From positions 1 through 64,000 of the forward strand of contig JAILCX010000063.1 in the NCBI GenBank assembly GCA_024690205.1: a stretch of 64,000 bases of DNA, read 5' to 3'. The notes below the pieces were generated by a model. That model saw only the letters and a list, made by a program, of their open reading frames with translations, had not been told where the DNA came from and ran no database searches. How positions within the stretch are numbered: position 1 is the stretch's first letter; each line of letters begins with the position of its first letter. The position numbers were made by a program, and so were the translations under genes. This stretch comes from Lachnospiraceae bacterium. GTDB taxonomy: Bacteria; Bacillota; Clostridia; Lachnospirales; Lachnospiraceae. This document shows positions 26,201 to 34,881 of this stretch, one piece after another.

Positions 26201-27489
26201 TCGATACCGGCTTCCTTAATATGTTCTATTTTTATCCGTCGAGCATAAAATCGCCGGTCCATCTGGAGAGGTTTTATCTGGATGGTACCGTAGATGCAGA
26301 TATTCTTAATGAAGCCGTAAAAAAGGCGGTAAAGTGTCATTACTTCTTTGGCCTTAAACCGGTTCTGGATGATAAGGGGATCGTCTGGTTTGAAGAAAAC
26401 AACGCCGAACCTCCGGTCTTTTATGATGACGGAGCGCCGCGTTATCTGGGAAGCGATGAGACAAACGGATATCTTTTCAGGGTTCTTTACAAGGATAACT
26501 GCATTTCCGTTTCGGATATGCATGCTCTTTCCGACGGGAGAGGACTTTATGCGTTCCTTGGGACGCTCCTTTATGAGTACTATACGTTAAAGGGGCAAAA
26601 GATAGATCCGGAAGGATGTGTCCTTACGGAAGAAGGAGCAAATGATAAAGGAGTAAAGGCCCAGCTTCTTGATGAGATTCCAAGGGGACTTAAACCCGAC
26701 GGCATGTACATACCGGAAGATGTTTTTATCATACCTGAGGAAAGAACGCTCATCGAGACTGTGGATACAAAGGTATTTTCCGTGGAATTCGATGCAAAAG
26801 ATCTGCTTTCCTTTGCCGGAGAAAACGGAGGAACACCGGCAACCGTTATTATGACACTGATGTCAGATCTTCTTTATGAGATCTATGATGTCGGCAACAA
26901 AGAGATAAGTGCATCTTTACCGGTCGACATGAGAAGATTGTTTTCCGAAAAAGCACTTTCAAATTATTGCAGCGCGGCCACGGTTCCGTTCCGTAAAGAA
27001 CTGAAAGACAAAACCTTTAAGGAAAAAGTTTTATCAGTAAGAGAGGAGCTTAAGATCCAGACAAAAAAAGAGAACCTTATCGTCAGTCTGTATCCTTCCC
27101 TTGAGATGAAGGATATGGTGCGTGCCCAGTCGCTTGCCGAGCCTGAAGTATTTACTCACCAGATACAAAAAAGGGCTCAAAAGGAAAAGACTACCGCGCC
27201 TTATACCTATATACTGACGAACGTTGGAAGGTTTCCTTTTCCACGGGGCGTGCTTGAGCGGATAACGTGTATATCTATGTATGCACCAAATACCGGAGGC
27301 TCACCGCTGCTTGGACTCTTTACGCTGGGAGAGAGGATGCACCTTTACTTTTATCAGAACTTTGAAACAAATGCACTTTCCGAAGGAATGGTCAGAAAGT
27401 TTAAAGAACGCGGTATCGATGCGAAGATAACTTCATCGGGCATGTACAGACCCGATCCGGTAAAGCCTGAATTGTTTTTTAGAATATGA
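26197..27489 (+). CDS. condensation/acetyltransferase-like protein, copy 3
   Basis: 430 residues of the CAT/condensation superfamily with the active-site motif MHALSDGRG (H109, D113-G114). The N-terminal block GYLFRVLYKD and the later SLPVDMRRLFSEKALSNY strongly resemble copies 2 and 4. AAAGGAGG gives a strong ribosome binding site. The start overlaps the kinase stop. Eleven bases separate it from copy 4, and these two look like the products of a tandem duplication. A role in acyl transfer within the pathway is inferred from family and context. Confidence 0.74.
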   Translation: MIDTGFLNMFYFYPSSIKSPVHLERFYLDGTVDADILNEAVKKAVKCHYFFGLKPVLDDKGIVWFEENNAEPPVFYDDGAPRYLGSDETNGYLFRVLYKDNCISVSDMHALSDGRGLYAFLGTLLYEYYTLKGQKIDPEGCVLTEEGANDKGVKAQLLDEIPRGLKPDGMYIPEDVFIIPEERTLIETVDTKVFSVEFDAKDLLSFAGENGGTPATVIMTLMSDLLYEIYDVGNKEISASLPVDMRRLFSEKALSNYCSAATVPFRKELKDKTFKEKVLSVREELKIQTKKENLIVSLYPSLEMKDMVRAQSLAEPEVFTHQIQKRAQKEKTTAPYTYILTNVGRFPFPRGVLERITCISMYAPNTGGSPLLGLFTLGERMHLYFYQNFETNALSEGMVRKFKERGIDAKITSSGMYRPDPVKPELFFRI

Positions 27490-27500
27490 GGAAATGAAGA

Positions 27501-28790
27501 ATGAATAAGTTTAATGAAAGCAGTATGTTCTTTTTCTACAACTCACTGCCCAATAAAACAGCAGGCATAAGATTAAGGGTCAGACTAAAGGAAAAGATAG
27601 ACCCGGAGGCATTGCAAAATGCACTGGAACGCACGGTCAGAAGGAACCCGTTCTTCAGACTGAAGCCGATCCTTGATGAGAACGGGAATATCTGCTGCGA
27701 GCAAAACAGTGTTCCGCCCGGGATAAGCCCGGAGGATGGGACGAGGGTTCTTTTGGGGACCGAAGATACGGACGGTTATTTATTCCGTGTCAGATACACC
27801 GAAGATACTATCATCCTTTTTGCGTCTCATGTCCTTACTGATGGCAGAGGAGTAATTTCTTTCTTAAAGTCGCTGCTTTATAACTATTTTACGGATACAG
27901 GCAAAGTTATCGGGATGGACGGAAGCTTTCTTACGGATGATACCGAAGAAGATCCCGAAGAGACTAAAAACATATTTGAGGATCTTCCTGATGATATTAA
28001 GCCCTTAGCTCCAAAGGAGGAGCTCAAGGAGGTATTTTCCGTTCCGGGTGAACGCGTGCTTATCGAGACAGATCAATCTCGTCTTTTCGGTATCCGTTTT
28101 CCGAAGGAACAGCTTAAAGAAGAAGCAAAGAAAAGAGGAACCACCCCGCTTCCGCTGCTTTCCGTGCTGTTCTCCGATGTGCTAAGAAAGACGTATGATA
28201 CGGGAGATTTAACCATCAGAATATCCTCTCCGGTAGATATGCGCCGGTTCTTAAATGAAAAGGCCATGACCAATTACAGTATATCCATAGAAACGGATAT
28301 CGATGCCAATCTTAACGGTTTTGGGATGGAAGACAGGATAAATAGGGTATCGGAAGACATACAAAAAAAGATATCAAGGGATGAGATCCTCGGAAGGGCG
28401 GCTTTTGCCGGAGCAAATGCTATGGGAGCAATGGAGTTCCCTTTTGGAAACGAAGAGATCTGTCGTGGGATGATGAAAAAAAGGATAACCAAAAGAGACA
28501 CTTTTTCATTCCTTTTGACCAACATGGGGCTTGTAAGATTTCCAAAGGACATGGAAGGACTTATCGCCGACTTTGATATCGTTTCTCCTTCGGTCGCCAC
28601 GACTCCGAGCATACTGACGTATACCTACGGTGATCATGCGAACGTCTTTATGGTGGCAAATTTTGAGGAAGATGCTTTCGCAAAGGGAATACTTGAAGAA
28701 TTGATTAAGCAGGGATTTGATGCCGAGATGACCGAGGACGGATATCTTAGCGAAGATTCTCTTTTGACATTTAAGTTTGAGCACAGGTAA
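27501..28790 (+). CDS. condensation/acetyltransferase-like protein, copy 4
   Basis: 429 residues of the CAT/condensation superfamily. The active-site motif is ASHVLTDGRG (H110, D114-G115), preceded by DGYLFRVRY and followed in the second half by SSPVDMRRFLNEKAMTNY, nearly the same block as copy 3. The pair are tandem paralogues of almost equal length. GAGGAAATG precedes the ATG. It is followed six bases later by a STAS-kinase fusion, the same gene order (C-like then STAS-kinase) as at 22678-25262. Confidence 0.74.
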   Translation: MNKFNESSMFFFYNSLPNKTAGIRLRVRLKEKIDPEALQNALERTVRRNPFFRLKPILDENGNICCEQNSVPPGISPEDGTRVLLGTEDTDGYLFRVRYTEDTIILFASHVLTDGRGVISFLKSLLYNYFTDTGKVIGMDGSFLTDDTEEDPEETKNIFEDLPDDIKPLAPKEELKEVFSVPGERVLIETDQSRLFGIRFPKEQLKEEAKKRGTTPLPLLSVLFSDVLRKTYDTGDLTIRISSPVDMRRFLNEKAMTNYSISIETDIDANLNGFGMEDRINRVSEDIQKKISRDEILGRAAFAGANAMGAMEFPFGNEEICRGMMKKRITKRDTFSFLLTNMGLVRFPKDMEGLIADFDIVSPSVATTPSILTYTYGDHANVFMVANFEEDAFAKGILEELIKQGFDAEMTEDGYLSEDSLLTFKFEHR

Positions 28791-28796
28791 GAAGAT

Positions 28797-30065
28797 TTGA
28801 ATATACAGTATAAAGACAAAATTCTTAACATTTCACTCTCGGGCAGACTTACAGCCGAAAATTCCGGGGAGGTCCTTTGTGAGCTTAGGAACGGGATAAA
28901 GGAATATCCCGATGCATCCGGGTTTTATTTTGACATTAAGGAACTTACTTATATCTCAAGTGCGGGATTAAGGGTATTGCTTACCATACAAAAAGAGACC
29001 GGGATCAAACTTCACCTCACAAATGCGTCGGATGAGGTGATGGATATTCTGGAGACCACCGGCTTTACGCAGCTTATGTATGTGAGCAGGCCTTTAAGGA
29101 ATGTGAAGATCGACAAAGATAATGAAATAGGACACGGAAGGTTCGGAGCAGTTTATCGTCTTGATAAAGAGCGTGTCATCAAGGTGTGCTTTGACAAAGG
29201 CACAAGTACCCTGGTCAAGATAGACAGGGACAGGGAAATCTCAAGAGAGCTATTTAAAAGAGGGGTGCCCACGGCTATTCCGTTTGATGTTGTCATGACG
29301 GAAGAAGGATACGGCGTGATATATGAGATGATCAACGGACAGACACTTCGTCAGTATATCTATACCCATCCGGAAAAACTCGACTTCGTATTTTCGAAGG
29401 TTGCACGCATGGTCAAAAAGCTTCATCAAACCGATGTATCAGATCTTAAGCTGCCTGATGCGGATGAGATTCTGAAAAAACAGATCGGTATGATCCTGCC
29501 GATCATACCGGATGATAAAAAGTTTTATATCACGGAATTCCTTGATAACATTCCGAAGCGGAGCACGCTTGTTCATGGAGATCTTAATCTTGGAAACGTG
29601 ATGATCATAGACAGGGAAAACGGAAGCGAACCGGAGGCTGTATTTATAGATATCGCGGATTCGATGTGCGGACACCCCGTTTTTGATTTCATGACGGTCT
29701 ACCTTTCCGCATCGCTTGCGGACAGAGCGTTTTCGGGAACTCCCGTGGAGGAAATGTCAGTAGAGGTTGCACTTAAAAAAGAAGAAAATTCCAGGGAACT
29801 TTTTGGAGAAGAAGTCGCGGGAAAAAGAGGAAGTCTTATTGAGCAGTCCGGAAACTACTGGAGAAAAATGCTGACCGGATATTTTGAGACAGCAGATGAA
29901 AAGGAATACGATGCTGTGGATGCATGCCTTTGTGAACTGGGAAGAAGCGCACTTATCCGTCCTTACGATAAAAACTCAAAAGACGGGGTCGCCATGGATA
30001 TTTTGTTTAACACATATTTAGATAATCTTGGTCTCCTGGGTAAGGTATTTGATCTTAACTGGTAA
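28797..30065 (+). CDS. STAS-kinase fusion, copy B
   Basis: 422 residues from a TTG start (AGGTAAG just upstream). The STAS domain (1-~105) has YISSAGLRVLL (S54/S55). The APH-type kinase (110-422) has IGHGRFGAVYRL (111-122), lysine K129, HGDLNLGN with D262 and N267, and D285 in FIDIAD. Copy C downstream has the same length and alignable residues along its whole length, so B and C are a tandem duplication. In copies B and C the residue after HGD-x is Asn rather than the His of copy A. Function of the kinase is unknown; the STAS part suggests control by a SpoIIE/RsbW-type pair. Confidence 0.85.
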   Translation: MNIQYKDKILNISLSGRLTAENSGEVLCELRNGIKEYPDASGFYFDIKELTYISSAGLRVLLTIQKETGIKLHLTNASDEVMDILETTGFTQLMYVSRPLRNVKIDKDNEIGHGRFGAVYRLDKERVIKVCFDKGTSTLVKIDRDREISRELFKRGVPTAIPFDVVMTEEGYGVIYEMINGQTLRQYIYTHPEKLDFVFSKVARMVKKLHQTDVSDLKLPDADEILKKQIGMILPIIPDDKKFYITEFLDNIPKRSTLVHGDLNLGNVMIIDRENGSEPEAVFIDIADSMCGHPVFDFMTVYLSASLADRAFSGTPVEEMSVEVALKKEENSRELFGEEVAGKRGSLIEQSGNYWRKMLTGYFETADEKEYDAVDACLCELGRSALIRPYDKNSKDGVAMDILFNTYLDNLGLLGKVFDLNW

Positions 30066-30099
30066 CCGGGACGATGCAGGGAAGAAAGCGAGGGTGAAC

Positions 30100-31368
30100 G
30101 TGGACGTTAAATATGATGACTTTATCCTTACCGTAACGCTTGAGGGAAGGCTCACGGCTGAAAGATACGATGAGATAGCTGCATGTTTTAAAAAAGCCGC
30201 ATCGGATCATCCGGATGCCGGGCAGATATACATTGACTTTAAACAGATATCTTACATCTCAAGCGCGGGACTGAGGGCCCTTCTCATGTTACAAAAACAG
30301 ACCGGTATCAAGCTTCATCTGGAGAATGTGGCCGACGATGTAATGGACATTTTCCAGACTACGGGATACACGGAGTTGATGCACATCCGAAAGCCGTTTA
30401 AGGAGCTTACGGTCGATAAATCAAAGCTGATCGGCAAGGGTCGTATCGGAGCGGTGTACAGGCTGGATGAAGAGCGTGTTATAAAGGTCTGCTTTGATAA
30501 AAGCGGCAGCACCCTTGCAAAGATAGACCGTGACAGGGATATTTCCCAGGCACTGTTCCTTAAGGGAATACCGACAGCAATCCCTTATGATGTGGTGATC
30601 ACCGACGAAGGCTACGGTGTGATATACGAGCTCCTTGAAGGAGAGAGCATACTACGGTATATCTATACCCATCCTGAAAAGCTTAAGGTCGTGGTCCCGA
30701 AGATAGGAAAACTGATAAGGAAGCTTCACACCACCGATGCCGGGGATCTTAAACTCAAAAATGCGAACGATCTTGTAAAAAAACAGTTGTCTTTGGTGCT
30801 TAACATGGTACCTGAAGAAAAAATGGAAAAGCTTAAGGATTTTATAGATCATATACCCGAAAGAACAACACTTATACACGGAGATCTTAACATGGGTAAT
30901 ATCATGATCATGGATAAAGGTGACGGCACGGAACCTGAGCCGCTCCTTATAGATATCGCCGATGTCATGACCGGACATCCGATATTTGATTTTCAGGGAA
31001 TATATCTTTCAGCAGCTTCCGCAGACAGGGCTTTTTCGGGGACACCGGTTGGAGAAATGTCAAAACAGATGGCGCTTCAGATGGAAATGACCTCGGCAGA
31101 ATTGTTCGGTGAATCCCTTAAGGATAACAGCGGGGCGCTGGTCAGATATTCAGAGCTTTACTGGCAGGAGCTGATAAAAGGATATTTTGATATCGAAAAT
31201 GATGAGGATCTTATTAAAGCGGATGAATGTCTCTGCGAGATAGGAAGAAGCTCTTTCCTTCGGCCATCCAAAAAGGAAGGCAAGGGAGGAGAAGTCATGG
31301 ATATAATACTCGACGTATTTGTTAATAACATCGACAAGCTGGATCGTCTGTTTGATCTGAATTGGTAG
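30100..31368 (+). CDS. STAS-kinase fusion, copy C
   Basis: 422 residues from GTG 30100. This start was chosen because it makes the protein exactly as long as copy B with aligned N-termini (VDVKYDDFIL against MNIQYKDKIL) and has GAGGG five bases upstream; an in-frame GTG at 30094 and more upstream codons exist. The STAS loop is YISSAGLRALL (S54/S55). The kinase has IGKGRIGAVYRL, lysine K129, HGDLNMGN with D262 and N267, and D285 in LIDIAD. Catalytic residues are intact. It is five bases upstream of the ABC exporter pair. Confidence 0.85.
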   Translation: MDVKYDDFILTVTLEGRLTAERYDEIAACFKKAASDHPDAGQIYIDFKQISYISSAGLRALLMLQKQTGIKLHLENVADDVMDIFQTTGYTELMHIRKPFKELTVDKSKLIGKGRIGAVYRLDEERVIKVCFDKSGSTLAKIDRDRDISQALFLKGIPTAIPYDVVITDEGYGVIYELLEGESILRYIYTHPEKLKVVVPKIGKLIRKLHTTDAGDLKLKNANDLVKKQLSLVLNMVPEEKMEKLKDFIDHIPERTTLIHGDLNMGNIMIMDKGDGTEPEPLLIDIADVMTGHPIFDFQGIYLSAASADRAFSGTPVGEMSKQMALQMEMTSAELFGESLKDNSGALVRYSELYWQELIKGYFDIENDEDLIKADECLCEIGRSSFLRPSKKEGKGGEVMDIILDVFVNNIDKLDRLFDLNW

Positions 31369-31373
31369 GGAAT

Positions 31374-33161
31374 ATGAAAGAGATCATAAAGTATTTTGAA
31401 AAAAGAGAAAAGTTTTTCTTCATCATGGTTGCATTCTTAAGTACAGCCCAGATATGGCTGGATCTTGCCATACCGCAATATATGAATCAGATAACGACAT
31501 TGTTAAACAGCGGAGCCGATGATATCAACTCGCTTTCCGGTGCCGGGATAGCGATGCTTGTCTGTGCGTTTGTAAGCGTAATCGTAGCCGGAATACTCGG
31601 ATATTTTTCGGCAAGGATCGGTGCGGGAATAGCATGCAGGCTGAGGGAAGCCGTTTTTCACAAGACACTCTCATTTTCACTGGAGGAGCTTAAGGATTAC
31701 CCCACGGCGAGTCTTATTACCCGCTGTACCAATGATATTACGAGAATACAGTCAACGTTTACCAGTGCACCGCCAATCCTGTTCAGGGCTCCGGTAACAG
31801 CCATTCTGGCAATAATGCAGATGGGCTTTGTCAACATGGCATGGACGATAGACACGACTGTTCTGGTATTTATTATGATCGTAGTCTGCATATGGATCAT
31901 GAAGAAGATGCGTCCTTGGATATTCAGGATGCAGAGCAGGACGGATGATCTTAACAGAGTGACCAGAGAGCACCTGACCGGACTTAAAGTCATACATGCA
32001 TTTGGTTCATATGATTATCAGATGAAGCGTGCTCAGAAAGTAAATGATGAACTCGGAGATGCCATTGACAAGGGCCAGGCCTATTATGCGCTTGTATCTC
32101 CGTTCCTTACTGCCGTCAGCAGTATACTGAGCGTTTCGATCTATATCATAGGTGCCTATCTGATACTTCATTCGGATATGCCTTCCAGAATAGGTCTGTT
32201 CTCTGATATGGTCATGTTTTCATCGTATGTAATGCTGGTAGTGGCAGCCTTTTCACAGATCGCCGTTGTATATACCTCGATCGCCAACACTACCGCATCT
32301 GTCGATCGTGTAACTGAGGTTTTGCTTACCGATATAAGGATCACGGACGGAAAAGAAAGCGAAGCCGGATCGGAAAGTGAAGATGGAAGCATCGAATTTA
32401 GAAACGTAAATTTCAAATATTCCGAAAAAGGAGGCAGGGCCCTTAAGGATCTGAACTTCAGGATAGATAAGGGACAGACTGTTGCCATAGTCGGTGCGAC
32501 AGGCTGCGGAAAGACCAGTGTATTAAACCTGATCCCCAGACTGTATGAAGCAACCGAAGGAGAAGTCTTTGTTGGCGGAAGAAATGTCAAGGACTATAAG
32601 TTAAAGGATCTTCGGGGCATGATAGGATACGTTCCGCAAAGAAGCATCCTTTTCTCGGGGACGATTGCCCAGAACGTGGATTACGGCGATAACGGCAGAT
32701 TCCGGGCAACGTTAAAAGAGATCAAAGATGCCTGTGAAGTAGGTCAGGCAAAAGAATTTATAGAAAAAAAAGAAGGGGATTACAACGCGCGTGTTTCAAG
32801 AGACGGATCCAATTTCTCAGGAGGCCAGAAGCAGCGGCTGTCCATCTCACGTGCGATCTGCAGGGACCCCAAGATATATCTGTTTGATGATTCATTTTCA
32901 GCATTGGATTTCCAGACGGATAAACGTTTAAGGGCAGCACTTAGAAAAACCGCGCAGGGTGCTACGGTAGTCATCGTGGCACAGAGGATCGGAACGATAA
33001 GAGGTGCAGACAAGATCCTGGTCATGGATCAGGGAGCCATCGTGGGTGAAGGCACACATGAAGAACTTCTAAGGAGCTGTCAGGTATATAAAGAGATCGC
33101 ATTATCGCAATTATCAGGGGAGGAGGTGAGTGCTCTTGAAACGGCTTCTTCCATGGCTTAA
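31374..33161 (+). CDS. ABC exporter half-transporter, subunit 1
   Basis: 595 residues from ATG 31374 (TAGGG upstream; an in-frame TTG at 31362 overlaps the upstream gene). Six transmembrane helices (about 15-310) are followed by a nucleotide-binding domain: Walker A GATGCGKTS at 374-382, Q-loop VPQRS, signature FSGGQKQR and Walker B IYLFDDSFSALD. The residue after the Walker B Asp is Asp, not the catalytic Glu, which marks the degenerate site of heterodimeric exporters such as TM287/288 or LmrCD. It pairs with the next gene, whose start lies inside this one. Likely exports the product of the locus. Confidence 0.9.
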   Translation: MKEIIKYFEKREKFFFIMVAFLSTAQIWLDLAIPQYMNQITTLLNSGADDINSLSGAGIAMLVCAFVSVIVAGILGYFSARIGAGIACRLREAVFHKTLSFSLEELKDYPTASLITRCTNDITRIQSTFTSAPPILFRAPVTAILAIMQMGFVNMAWTIDTTVLVFIMIVVCIWIMKKMRPWIFRMQSRTDDLNRVTREHLTGLKVIHAFGSYDYQMKRAQKVNDELGDAIDKGQAYYALVSPFLTAVSSILSVSIYIIGAYLILHSDMPSRIGLFSDMVMFSSYVMLVVAAFSQIAVVYTSIANTTASVDRVTEVLLTDIRITDGKESEAGSESEDGSIEFRNVNFKYSEKGGRALKDLNFRIDKGQTVAIVGATGCGKTSVLNLIPRLYEATEGEVFVGGRNVKDYKLKDLRGMIGYVPQRSILFSGTIAQNVDYGDNGRFRATLKEIKDACEVGQAKEFIEKKEGDYNARVSRDGSNFSGGQKQRLSISRAICRDPKIYLFDDSFSALDFQTDKRLRAALRKTAQGATVVIVAQRIGTIRGADKILVMDQGAIVGEGTHEELLRSCQVYKEIALSQLSGEEVSALETASSMA

Positions 33162-34881
33162 GCTATACAGATTCCGCGTAGTTACGGCTGTTATACTGGC
33201 ATTTTTATCATCCGCTCTGACTGTTGTCCTTCCGGTAATGATCAAAAGGATTGCGGAAGAGATACAAAAAGGACTGTCGGATACAATGGACATATCACAG
33301 ATCGTCAAAGCATCCGTGATATCACTTCTTCTCATACTGGTGAGCTTTGCTTTCAGCTATATTCTGGACAGACTGCTCGTCGGTGTTACGGTTGGAATAT
33401 CCAAGAGTCTCAGAGAGCAAATGGGGGAAAAGGTAGACAGGATACCCATATCATATTATGACACGGTGCCATACGGAGATATTCTGAGCCGTCTGACCCA
33501 TGACGTAGATACCCTGACCGGAGCGCTTTCGGGCAACATGGTTACGATCTTTACCTCAGCGGTTCAGGTTGCGGGTTGCCTTATCATGATGTTCTTCCTT
33601 AACTGGTGTCTGGCGATATGTGTTGTAGTTTCTGCGATTTTGGGTATAGTGATATCCACGTCGCTTTCCGCAAAGAGTAAACCCCGGTTTAAGGCACAAC
33701 AGCGTGGGATCGGTGAACTCAACGGACTCATAGAGGAATCACTGTCGGGGCAGCTCGTAATAAAAGCATTTAACTGCGAAGAGGATGTACAGGGCGAATT
33801 TGATTCCAAAAACAAAGAACTGTACGATACGGCATGGCGCTCACAGTTTTTGTCGTCACTGATGATCCCGGTAATGCAGTTTTCGGGTAATCTGTCATAT
33901 GTAATAGTCTGTGTTTTCGGCGCGGTGCTTGCAATGAGAGGCTTTGCCGGAACAACAGTGCCCGTCATCATATCATTTATCCTGTATGCGAGACTGTTTT
34001 CAACACCGCTTACTCAGATATCGCATGCTTACCGAATGGTCATGCCGTCTTTGGCTGCAGCGGAGAGGATATTTGCTTTCCTTGATATTGATGAAATGGA
34101 AAATGATGATAATAAGGACGAAGATAAAGAATCGCATGCCTTATCAAATATAAAGGGAGATGTATCCTTTACAAACATAAGATTCGGATATGTTGAGGAA
34201 ATTCCCATAATACATAACTTCTCGGCCGAGGTTAAGGCAGGACAGAAGGTTGCCATTGTCGGACCTACCGGAGCCGGAAAGAGTACCATGATAAATCTGC
34301 TTATGAGATTTTACGAGCTGTGGGGCGGAAGCATCTCCATAGACGGAGTACCCATTAATTCGATCCCCAGAAGCGAACTTCATTCAAAAATAAGCATGGT
34401 GCTTCAGGATACATGGACCTTTGAAGGCTCTATCAGGGAAAATGTAGTATACAATACACCCGGTGTGACGGATGAAAAGCTTAAAAAGGTCATAGAGGAT
34501 GTAGGGCTTACATATTTTGTGGACACGCTTCCTGACGGGGTTGATACCATCATAAGTGAGAGTTCATCCATCTCTGCCGGACAAAAACAGCTCCTTACGA
34601 TAGCAAGAGCAATGCTTGAAAATCACCCTATTTTGATATTGGATGAAGCAACTTCATCGGTCGACACAAGGCTTGAAAAGATCATACAGTCTGCCATAGA
34701 CAAACTGACGTCGGGACGCACATCCTTTGTGATAGCTCACAGACTGTCGACGATCAGGAATGCGGATGTCATTTTTGTCATGAAGGACGGAGATGTAGTG
34801 GAGACCGGAGACCACGATACATTGATGCAAAAGGGCGGATTATACGCCAATCTTTATAACAGTCAGTTTGAAAGGACATGA
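33130..34881 (+). CDS. ABC exporter half-transporter, subunit 2
   Basis: 583 residues from GTG 33130, or 581 from TTG 33136, which is better spaced from AGGAGG at 33121-33126. Six transmembrane helices precede a nucleotide-binding domain with Walker A GPTGAGKST at 378-386, Q-loop VLQDTW, signature ISAGQKQ (usual LSGGQ changed) and a canonical Walker B ILILDEATSSVD with catalytic Glu. This gives the asymmetric pair of sites expected in a heterodimer with subunit 1. It overlaps both neighbours: 32 bases with subunit 1, and ATGA with the STAS-adenylation gene. Confidence 0.9.
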   Translation: MLLKRLLPWLKLYRFRVVTAVILAFLSSALTVVLPVMIKRIAEEIQKGLSDTMDISQIVKASVISLLLILVSFAFSYILDRLLVGVTVGISKSLREQMGEKVDRIPISYYDTVPYGDILSRLTHDVDTLTGALSGNMVTIFTSAVQVAGCLIMMFFLNWCLAICVVVSAILGIVISTSLSAKSKPRFKAQQRGIGELNGLIEESLSGQLVIKAFNCEEDVQGEFDSKNKELYDTAWRSQFLSSLMIPVMQFSGNLSYVIVCVFGAVLAMRGFAGTTVPVIISFILYARLFSTPLTQISHAYRMVMPSLAAAERIFAFLDIDEMENDDNKDEDKESHALSNIKGDVSFTNIRFGYVEEIPIIHNFSAEVKAGQKVAIVGPTGAGKSTMINLLMRFYELWGGSISIDGVPINSIPRSELHSKISMVLQDTWTFEGSIRENVVYNTPGVTDEKLKKVIEDVGLTYFVDTLPDGVDTIISESSSISAGQKQLLTIARAMLENHPILILDEATSSVDTRLEKIIQSAIDKLTSGRTSFVIAHRLSTIRNADVIFVMKDGDVVETGDHDTLMQKGGLYANLYNSQFERT

